From contig DGSC01000018.1 in NCBI GenBank assembly GCA_002391275.1, forward strand, positions 5,812-11,915: a DNA stretch of 6,104 nt. The letters run 5' to 3'. Both the position numbers and the translations under genes were made by a program. Position 1 is the first letter of the stretch. Each line of letters opens with the position of its first letter. Origin of the DNA: Prevotellaceae bacterium UBA4372. Its GTDB lineage: Bacteria > Bacteroidota > Bacteroidia > Bacteroidales > Bacteroidaceae. This document shows, one piece after another, positions 1 to 4,844 of this stretch. The notes below the pieces were generated by a model that had not been told where the DNA came from, did not search any database, and was given only the letters and a program-made list of their open reading frames with translations.

Positions 1-98
1 TGGCCCTTCCTCCCCGGCTCTCCTGGCTGTCCTGGCTGTCCTGTATGTTGCGACTGAGTCGCAACATACTGAACGCGAAGGTCATTCGCTGTCCTCAT
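1..98 (-). CDS. Possible partial overlapping ORF or frameshifted RAYT tail encoding VATQSQHTGQ plus collagen-like repeats
   Basis: A minus-strand frame opens with an ATG at 98-96, overlaps the last five codons of the RAYT, and stays open to the window edge. It begins MRTANDLRVQY, continues VATQSQHTGQ (the same peptide as in the RAYT) and then runs as GQPGQPGEPG. The peptide is read from the flanking palindrome at 43-69 in the same register as in the RAYT, although this frame is shifted relative to the RAYT stop. It could be a small translationally coupled gene, the former C-terminal tail of the RAYT separated by an indel, or a chance open frame in repeat DNA. At only 32 visible codons it cannot be settled here. 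Confidence 0.25.
   Translation of the reverse strand, partial: MRTANDLRVQYVATQSQHTGQPGQPGEPGRKG
21..38. repeat. 9-bp tandem repeat next to the left palindrome
   Basis: TCCTGGCTG occurs twice in tandem (21-29, 30-38) and is followed by the partial copy TCCTGTATG that enters the palindrome. Read on the minus strand in the register of the palindrome-encoded peptide, it gives Gly-Gln-Pro triplets. It may be a slippage-prone tract. Confidence 0.6.
43..69. repeat. REP-like palindrome, copy 1 (perfect, 27 nt)
   Basis: This is a perfect inverted repeat: arms GTATGTTGCGACT (43-55) and AGTCGCAACATAC (57-69) around a single central G. It lies 12 nt past the RAYT stop codon. There is no T-run next to it, so it is not a standard intrinsic terminator. 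The very tight centre suggests a hairpin in single-stranded DNA with a small loop, as in REP elements. Confidence 0.9.
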
Positions 99-1359
99 TT
101 ATTATGGGTAAATGCCCTTTCTGCAGCCCTGCTTGTCCTGTATGTTGCGACTGCGTCGCAACCCCTTTCCCTTCGCAAATCAGCCTTGCCATCTCGTTCA
201 GCTGCAAGCACTGGCTACGCTGGATAGTCAGCTGCTCGTTATGGTGCTCCCATGGTGCCAGAATAAGCAACTGGCCACGCGCACAAGCCTCCATACGCCG
301 TCCACCCGGCTTAGCCAGCTCTGTAAAGCCGTTCTCCTGAAGGAAGATAAGCGGCCAGCCAGCCTCAAATGCAGCCCGCATCACAGCCTTCTCGCCAGGC
401 GAGATAGCCGGTGACACAAGCACCGCCCCGCTTCCTGCCAACCTCAGGCAGCGAGCCACCTCGGTAGCTATCTCGGTCTCCGTAAGTCGTCGCGAACATT
501 GCACCTGCACCAGCTCCGGCCTATCCAACAAGAAACGGTTCCCTATAGCCGAGAATTCCAGCCCTGCAACCTGCAACCCCCGCTGCACGCGAAAGAGGTC
601 GGGGTGTTCGCGCTTCATCAGAAGGCGACGCGGGTTATCATGCAAATAATTTATCCAACGCTCAAGCTGTCCAGACCTCAAAAGCAGTTTATCATTAAAG
701 CCACGCGCAAAGAGCAAACCATGCTCCCTATCCTCCTTAGTCCGTCCCGCCTGCAGCCTAATGCTGCCCGCCTGCACTGCCTTGCCCTCCTGCTCCCCGG
801 CCTTACCCGCCTGCTCCACCTGCAGCCCAACGCTGCCTGCCTTGTCCACCTGCAGCCCAACGCTGCCTGCCTGCTTCCCGACCTTGCCGGCCTGCTCCCC
901 TGCCGGCCCTGTCTGTCCAGTATGTTGCGACTGTGTCGCAACTCCCCTCCCAAGCACCACCTCGCGAAAAGCCCGGTTACAGCCCGTCTTGAAGCCGCGC
1001 ACTACCCGACTGAGATCCACCTTCATCCTCTCCCTAACGAAAAGGATGCCATGAAGGTGGTCAGGCATCATCTGCAAAGCCACCACCTCTATCTGAGGAT
1101 AGTAATTACTGATTCCCCACCACTCACGCTCCACTCGCCGCCCCAATTCACTGAGCTCCATGCGAGGCACATCAGCCGCTCCAGGCTCAGCATTGCTCCT
1201 GCCAACCAACCTGCCAAAAAGAGGATGGCGGCCCTCCACGACCATCGTCAGCATATACATCTGACGGCCATGGTAGTCGAAGCCCACACAGCGACGCTGC
1301 ATCGAAGGCCGTTTAGTACCGGCGAACGCTTGGTGGCTCTCAAATGTCTCCTTATCCAT
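82..1359 (-). CDS. REP-associated tyrosine transposase (RAYT, Y1/HUH family) with Gly-rich insert and Rossmann-like C-terminal part
   Basis: A single-strand DNA transposase of the IS200-like Y1 superfamily, RAYT type; such enzymes act on REP palindromes rather than on classical IS ends. Visible motifs are the HUH metal site in MPDHLHGILF (H101, H103), the following helix RVVRGFKTGCNRAF (118-131), and the catalytic Tyr in the family signature WINYLHDNPRR (Y238). Between these, residues about 139-207 are a Gly/Ala/Gln-rich insert that starts with VATQSQHTGQ; relatives usually have a short link here. Residues about 262-396 form a second region (GNRFLLDRP, then GAVLVSPAISPGEKAVM and LLILAPW) that looks like a Rossmann/DprA-SLOG fold; that reading is inference. 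The tail repeats VATQSQHTGQ (400-409). The ATG at 1359 is used because the conserved domain begins near residue 20. No strong ribosome binding site is seen. All catalytic residues are present, so the gene may be active. The RAYT call is firm; the function of the extensions is unknown. Confidence 0.88.
   Translation of the reverse strand: MDKETFESHQAFAGTKRPSMQRRCVGFDYHGRQMYMLTMVVEGRHPLFGRLVGRSNAEPGAADVPRMELSELGRRVEREWWGISNYYPQIEVVALQMMPDHLHGILFVRERMKVDLSRVVRGFKTGCNRAFREVVLGRGVATQSQHTGQTGPAGEQAGKVGKQAGSVGLQVDKAGSVGLQVEQAGKAGEQEGKAVQAGSIRLQAGRTKEDREHGLLFARGFNDKLLLRSGQLERWINYLHDNPRRLLMKREHPDLFRVQRGLQVAGLEFSAIGNRFLLDRPELVQVQCSRRLTETEIATEVARCLRLAGSGAVLVSPAISPGEKAVMRAAFEAGWPLIFLQENGFTELAKPGGRRMEACARGQLLILAPWEHHNEQLTIQRSQCLQLNEMARLICEGKGVATQSQHTGQAGLQKGHLPIINEDSE
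140..162. repeat. REP-like palindrome, copy 2 (in frame in the RAYT C-terminus)
   Basis: It begins GTATGTTGCGAC and has core arms GTTGCGAC (144-151) and GTCGCAAC (155-162) around TGC. The right arm lacks the outer ATAC. On the minus strand it encodes VATQSQHT, residues 400-407 of the RAYT. Compared with copy 1, the centre base change is synonymous (ACG instead of ACT, both Thr). Confidence 0.88.
748..872. repeat. Direct repeats inside the RAYT insert (about 28 bp units)
   Basis: Two identical 28-bp copies at 815-842 and 845-872, 30 bp apart, share the core CCTGCAGCCCAACGCTGCC. A diverged third copy (CCTGCAGCCTAATGCTGCC) lies at about 750-768. The 30-bp period is a multiple of three, so copy-number change keeps the reading frame. 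On the minus strand each copy encodes a KAGSVGLQV-like or QAGSIRLQA-like unit in residues 164-204 of the RAYT. Confidence 0.85.
920..942. repeat. REP-like palindrome, copy 3 (in frame between RAYT catalytic motifs)
   Basis: It begins GTATGTTGCGAC and has core arms GTTGCGAC (924-931) and GTCGCAAC (935-942) around TGT. On the minus strand it encodes VATQSQHT, residues 140-147 of the RAYT, exactly where the Gly-rich insert begins. The centre change is again synonymous (ACA, Thr). Confidence 0.88.
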
Positions 1360-1396
1360 GCGCTGAGGTTAATGTCTTATCTGTTTATCTATTGAG

Positions 1397-1404
1397 CAAA
1401 AATA
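1397..1404 (-). promoter_or_regulatory. Possible -7 box for the RAYT gene
   Basis: The minus strand reads TATTTTTG, a full match to the Bacteroidota -7 consensus TAnnTTTG, 37 nt ahead of the RAYT ATG. No TTTG is found at the expected -33 distance, so the promoter may be weak or activator-dependent, or the match may be chance in AT-rich DNA. Confidence 0.35.
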
Positions 1405-1433
1405 ATATCTGTTGTACTATCTCTTCTTCTTTC

Positions 1434-1544
1434 TGCTGCGCCCCTTTAGCTGTTGCGCTGCGCCCCTTTAGCTGTTGAGCGGGGCCCCTTTAGCTGTTGA
1501 GTGGGTTTCTCTTTAGCTGTTGCCCAGCCTCTCTTTAGCTGTTG
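1434..1544. repeat. Five tandem 22-23 bp direct repeats with core CTTTAGCTGTTG
   Basis: Units run 1434-1455, 1456-1477, 1478-1499, 1500-1522 and 1523-1544. All end in the invariant 12-mer CTTTAGCTGTTG (starts at 1444, 1466, 1488, 1511, 1533), while the first ten or eleven bases vary (for example TGCTGCGCCC, AGCGGGGCCC, CCCAGCCTCT). A period of 22 is not a multiple of three and no gene covers the array, so it is noncoding. It lies upstream of the RAYT and may be a variable tandem array or a set of protein-binding sites. Confidence 0.9.
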
Positions 1545-1550
1545 TGTAGC

Positions 1551-1610
1551 CGTTCTCCGTTCTGTGGGCAACCCGTTCTTCGTTCTGTGGCTGCCCGTTC
1601 TTCGTTCTGT
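1551..1610. repeat. Second tandem array, about 2.7 units of 22-23 bp with core CGTTCTTCGTTCTGT
   Basis: Units start at 1551, 1574 and 1596; the last is cut short where palindrome copy 4 begins. Each unit contains the octamer-like doublet CGTTCT-nCGTTCT. The sequence differs from the array at 1434-1544 but the period is the same, so the whole stretch from 1434 to 1610 is one periodic block with two sequence types. No gene is seen in it. Confidence 0.85.
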
Positions 1611-1635
1611 TTGTTGCGACTGAGTCGCAACATAC
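1609..1635. repeat. REP-like palindrome, copy 4 (between the restriction gene and the RAYT)
   Basis: Core arms GTTGCGACT and AGTCGCAAC surround a central G. The outer left arm reads GTTT rather than GTAT, giving one mismatch with copy 1 over 27 nt. It sits 29 nt past the stop codon of the restriction gene and directly abuts the 22-23 bp repeat array. There is no U-tract on either strand. Confidence 0.88.
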
Positions 1636-1664
1636 TAAACAGGGAATGGCAGACCGCTGCACAT

Positions 1665-4496
1665 CTACCCCCTTCCATCATCGCCTACCGCTCGCTGATA
1701 CAGACGGAAGAGCTCGGCCACACACATACTCTCGGTAAACTGGGCACTGGCTTTCCATCCATAGGCAGCCATCACGGCGCGATCGTTGTCCTGATGGGCG
1801 CGCCGCAACTCTGCGGGCATCGTCAGTTCGTCATAGAGGTCGGCCAGACTGCTGTCGGGGTACAGAGCACGGGCATCAAGGATAGCTTGAGCCGTCTGCT
1901 CTATGCGAGCGCGCTGCTCAGCCGTGGGCGAGGGCCAAGGGAAGTTGTTGTAAACGATAGCTATACTATAATCATACCTCATTTCCAATCGACCCGCAAC
2001 GGCACGCATCCATGCCATATGGACATTCGATTGTAACACACCAAAATGGAAGCGCGATACATTAGGCATGATGCGCAGTTTATTACTGCAAATAACATCA
2101 GGCGTCATAATACCCATAGGAATGTAACGACGGCGTTCTGACGATACTTCTGGAATAACGATGTAATCTTGGGTGGGAAAGTTTTCTGTTTGAAAACGCG
2201 TTGGCTTGTCGGCAAGCTTTAATGTTGAAGCTCGTTTACTCGCCAGTCTGACTTCACGAACAGCTTCGACGCGTTTTAGGCATAAAGGCATTTTACGTAA
2301 TTCCGCAGGAGAACAATCCCCGAGCCATAGGCAATAGCGCGGTTTGCGGTTAATAAACTCGTAAGCGCCATAGAAAGGATGAAAATAATCTGCAGAGGCA
2401 GGTTCCCTAAGGATAAACTCTTCCATCTCTTCTTTATCGAAAAGATAATTTCCCCCATCTATAGGCTGATTGCCCATGCTGATTTCAGGAACATCACAAA
2501 CAGGCTTCTTTCTACTTTGAATGAAAATATCTAGAGCATCTGTTAAATAAGCATTGATATGTTGTGCTTTAATCACTCTTTCCCCATCATAGATAATAGG
2601 ACTCTCGGGAACCACGTTACTACACGAGAAACCAACAATAATGCAATGCACCTGTGCCTTCTGCGAAGATTCGCTATCCCAACGGAAAGTGCGATGGGCG
2701 AAATTGATGCAAAGGCCGTCAGTCATTAGAGGCTGCCACAAGTTTGCAACCTGTTCTCCCTGACAGATGCTGTTTGTGGAAACAAGAGCCGCACGGCAAT
2801 TTGGCATGAGCTTCATAAGCTCCACTGCTTTTTTATACCAGCAACACACATAATCGAGGTTGCCTACATTCTTCCACTTTGGGCCAAATATGTCTAAGAC
2901 GTCTTGCTTTTGAGCAGCATTCATCATGCGCGCCCCCACAAACGGCGGATTGCCTATAATATAATTAATGTGTTCTTTGGCCACTACATCTTCCCAATCC
3001 ATGCGAAGGGCATTGCCCTCACGGATGTTTGTGTAGCTCTTCAGGGGTAGGAAGTCGATGTCCTGATGGATAATCTTCTCGGTCTCGGCCAACATTTGTG
3101 CTTCGCTAATCCATAAGGCTGTTGTGGCTACGGTCACGGCAAAGTCATTGATTTCTATGCCGTAAAACTGATGTATCGACACCTTGATGGGTGAGAGGCC
3201 TTCCCACGCCATCTGCGTCTGGCCATGATGGCGCTCGCGTATCACCTCGTTCTCGAGGCGGCGCAGCGAGAGATAAGTTTCGGTGAGGAAATTACCACTG
3301 CCACAAGCAGGGTCGAGGAAGGTGAGCGACGCCAAACGCTCCTGATAAGCATCGAGTTTACGCACGCGCAAACGCTCCACACGCTCTTCGAGTATCTCGT
3401 CGAGCTCGCGGCGCAGGTCGCTCAAGAACAAAGAATCGATGACCTTGTGGATGTTCTCAATGGAGGTGTAGTGCATACCTCCCGAGCGGCGTGTCTCGGG
3501 ATTGAGGGTGCTTTCGAAAACAGCACCAAAGATAGTAGGCGATATCTCTGACCAGTCGAAGTCGAGTGAGGCATTCTGAAGCAAAAGCGTGCGCAAGTCT
3601 TCAAGCCCATCGTCATCACCTCTCCATGGAAGAGGCTTTTGGTCAGCAAAGAGTCCACCGTTGACATAAGGGAACTGAGCCAGGTCTGTCTCAAGATAAG
3701 GATCACGCTGAGCTATCGGGGTGTTTAGCACCTGAAAGAGATCCATTATCGCGCGGCGCAAATGACGGGCATCAAATTGAGCCAGATAGTCGTGAAACAT
3801 GTCCCGTCGGCCAAAGATGCCGGCATCTTCTGCATACAGACAGAACACAAGCCTGACACATAGAACATTTATATCGTGGAGGAACTGCTTATAGGCTTCG
3901 GCATCTGTTTGTCCCTCCCTTGCTGAAGGGGTCGGATGGGCCAACAGAGCCTCGTAGATACGTCCTACGATCTTGCCGGCTTCGATGGACACCCGCATCT
4001 CCTTCGACAGATGTTCATTCTTGGCATCGACAAGAAATTGCAGGCGATAGTATTCACGACCAAGATTCTCAAGGAGTATACACTCGGGCTCACCATTAGG
4101 TTGTTCCATATCATAGACGAGGAACTCGGAAAAGTTACAGGTGACAATCCAACGTGGATGCTCGGAAAGAGGCATTCCCGCAACATAACGGCGTGCCTGC
4201 TGAAAGGGGTTAAGCACCGAGCCGTTGCTCTGTCGTATGCCTGCACGCAAATCCTTACCCAACGACTTTTGTTCGATGAGAACGCGGGTCGAGGGTATGT
4301 GACCGTCGATGAAGTTGGTGGCATCCACCTTCACCTGCTCCTCGAAGCGAATAAACGTAACCGCCTCGGAAACACCGTAAACATTAGAAAGAAGGTCTAA
4401 CCAGAAAGACTGGCTGTCACCCTTCTCATACCCACGGCCCTTCCAACGCTCGGCAAAGGCGGCTGCGGCCGCTGCTTGCTGTTTTTCTGTGTTCAT
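1665..4496 (-). CDS. MmeI-like Type IIL restriction-modification enzyme (nuclease, adenine methyltransferase and specificity in one chain)
   Basis: A 943-aa single-chain enzyme, close to MmeI (919 aa). In this family one polypeptide methylates adenine on one strand of an asymmetric site and cuts about 20 nt away. Order seen: N-terminal nuclease with a D-X10-E-X-K site in IDGHIPSTRVLIEQK (D64, E75, K77); helical linker about 150-330; GGMHYTS (339-345); SAM motif I FLDPACGSGNF (393-403); catalytic motif IV NPPF (516-519), which indicates N6-adenine methylation; target-recognition domain about 630-850, closing with YNNFPWP (849-855); C-terminal helical part to 943. All key residues are intact and there is no frameshift. 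The ATG at 4496 follows a well-placed promoter by about 34 nt and begins at the usual family position. Residues from about 530 to 815 are encoded by clearly more AT-rich DNA, suggesting the specificity half was exchanged. The recognition sequence cannot be read from here. Confidence 0.93.
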   Translation of the reverse strand: MNTEKQQAAAAAAFAERWKGRGYEKGDSQSFWLDLLSNVYGVSEAVTFIRFEEQVKVDATNFIDGHIPSTRVLIEQKSLGKDLRAGIRQSNGSVLNPFQQARRYVAGMPLSEHPRWIVTCNFSEFLVYDMEQPNGEPECILLENLGREYYRLQFLVDAKNEHLSKEMRVSIEAGKIVGRIYEALLAHPTPSAREGQTDAEAYKQFLHDINVLCVRLVFCLYAEDAGIFGRRDMFHDYLAQFDARHLRRAIMDLFQVLNTPIAQRDPYLETDLAQFPYVNGGLFADQKPLPWRGDDDGLEDLRTLLLQNASLDFDWSEISPTIFGAVFESTLNPETRRSGGMHYTSIENIHKVIDSLFLSDLRRELDEILEERVERLRVRKLDAYQERLASLTFLDPACGSGNFLTETYLSLRRLENEVIRERHHGQTQMAWEGLSPIKVSIHQFYGIEINDFAVTVATTALWISEAQMLAETEKIIHQDIDFLPLKSYTNIREGNALRMDWEDVVAKEHINYIIGNPPFVGARMMNAAQKQDVLDIFGPKWKNVGNLDYVCCWYKKAVELMKLMPNCRAALVSTNSICQGEQVANLWQPLMTDGLCINFAHRTFRWDSESSQKAQVHCIIVGFSCSNVVPESPIIYDGERVIKAQHINAYLTDALDIFIQSRKKPVCDVPEISMGNQPIDGGNYLFDKEEMEEFILREPASADYFHPFYGAYEFINRKPRYCLWLGDCSPAELRKMPLCLKRVEAVREVRLASKRASTLKLADKPTRFQTENFPTQDYIVIPEVSSERRRYIPMGIMTPDVICSNKLRIMPNVSRFHFGVLQSNVHMAWMRAVAGRLEMRYDYSIAIVYNNFPWPSPTAEQRARIEQTAQAILDARALYPDSSLADLYDELTMPAELRRAHQDNDRAVMAAYGWKASAQFTESMCVAELFRLYQRAVGDDGRG

Positions 4497-4529
4497 GAAT
4501 GTCTCTTTTTGGACTTAAGTTTAATGCCA

Positions 4530-4561
4530 CAAAAATACGAAATGGCTTGTGCGTTGACAAA
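4530..4561 (-). promoter_or_regulatory. Bacteroidota-type promoter of the restriction gene
   Basis: On the minus strand, TTTG (4561-4558) is followed after exactly 20 nt by TATTTTTG (4537-4530), matching the -33 TTTG and -7 TAnnTTTG consensus of the Bacteroidota primary sigma factor. The start of transcription would lie near 4523, giving a leader of about 27 nt before the ATG at 4496. Confidence 0.75.
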
Positions 4562-4596
4562 CTTTTCAGTAAAAAACAGCGATTCGCAAAGATTCT

Positions 4597-4628
4597 TTTG
4601 GCTCGGCGACGAACAAAGTTTAACTTTA
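4597..4628 (+). promoter_or_regulatory. Divergent Bacteroidota-type promoter for the small ORF
   Basis: TTTG (4597-4600), a 20-nt spacer, then TAACTTTA (4621-4628), one base off TAnnTTTG. Spacing equals that of the opposing promoter. Transcription would begin near 4635, just ahead of the small ORF at 4662 and inside the span ended by the terminator at 4779-4818. Confidence 0.5.
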
Positions 4629-4661
4629 CAACAATATAAAAAAGATGAAGAAACTGAAATA

Positions 4662-4769
4662 ATGTCGCTTAACCCCTACTCTATCCGAGCTGAACGCCAC
4701 TTCATGGCTGTCGATGACGTGCTGGAGCGATTGAAACATTTGGAAGATAAAATAAAGGATTTGCTGTAA
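4662..4769 (+). CDS. Small hypothetical protein (35 aa), charged and helical
   Basis: I do not recognise this protein. It begins MSLNPYSIRAERHF and ends with VLERLKHLEDKIKDLL, a charged amphipathic stretch with leucine/isoleucine spacing that could form a short helix or coiled coil. There is no signal peptide or membrane segment. The same frame is open back to 4476, but the ATG at 4662 is preferred because the putative promoter at 4597-4628 would start transcription near 4635. An AG-rich stretch (AAGATGAAGAAA, 4642-4653) precedes it. A five-codon ORF, MKKLK, ends in a TAATG overlap with this start. Its own promoter in front and terminator directly behind argue for a separate short transcript of about 185 nt, which might instead be a noncoding RNA. 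Confidence 0.5.
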   Translation: MSLNPYSIRAERHFMAVDDVLERLKHLEDKIKDLL

Positions 4770-4778
4770 TCGCAAAAA

Positions 4779-4818
4779 AAATCCCTCCGGCCTTGTGTCC
4801 AACAGGCCGAAGGGATTT
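4779..4818. terminator. Bidirectional intrinsic terminator between convergent genes
   Basis: A 15-bp stem with one mismatch: arms AAATCCCTCCGGCCT (4779-4793) and AGGCCGAAGGGATTT (4804-4818) around a 10-nt loop. On the minus strand the stem is followed by a run of eight T (complement of A 4774-4781), ideal for ending the DUF1015 transcript. On the plus strand the tail TTTAATTATT is weaker but usable for the small ORF. Confidence 0.88.
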
Positions 4819-4844
4819 AATTATTGATACAAAAGAGATTTAAC

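Larger units (their letters stand above)
43..1635. mobile_element. REPtron-like unit: RAYT gene bracketed by full-length REP-like palindromes
   Basis: The RAYT gene lies between two nearly identical 27-nt palindromes, at 43-69 and 1609-1635, which differ at one base of the left arm. Both carry the same right flank (ACTGAAC versus ACTAAAC), so they have the same orientation. RAYTs are known to be flanked by REP pairs, so this is the expected arrangement of a domesticated or slowly mobile REP/RAYT unit. No target-site duplication or classical IS200/IS605 ends were identified. The outer limits are an inference from the palindromes and the true element could be larger or smaller. Confidence 0.55.

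Noticed and set aside
499..1395. Long plus-strand open frame (298 codons) opposite the RAYT
   Set aside because: It is the antisense shadow of the RAYT. Its product is rich in Leu/Pro/His repeats from the antisense of the Gly-rich insert and shows no recognisable domain, while the minus frame has full catalytic motifs.
1434..1610. Iteron-type replication origin
   Set aside because: The 22-bp direct repeats resemble iterons in length, but there is no replication initiator gene, DnaA box cluster or partition gene, and the neighbours look chromosomal.
1434..1610. CRISPR array
   Set aside because: Units are only 22-23 bp with no distinct spacers of 30 bp or more, repeats are contiguous, and no cas gene is present.
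1609..1635. Intrinsic terminator for the restriction gene
   Set aside because: The palindrome is strong but has no T-run on either side and a near-absent loop; it matches the repeat family, so it is better called a REP-like element.
3936..4400. Plus-strand 154-codon frame inside the restriction gene
   Set aside because: Antisense shadow of the conserved nuclease and helical domains, with no own promoter or recognisable motif.
4476..4661. Longer start for the small plus-strand ORF, overlapping the restriction gene start
   Set aside because: The upstream part would cover both promoters and overlap the restriction gene's first codons; the predicted transcription start near 4635 excludes it.
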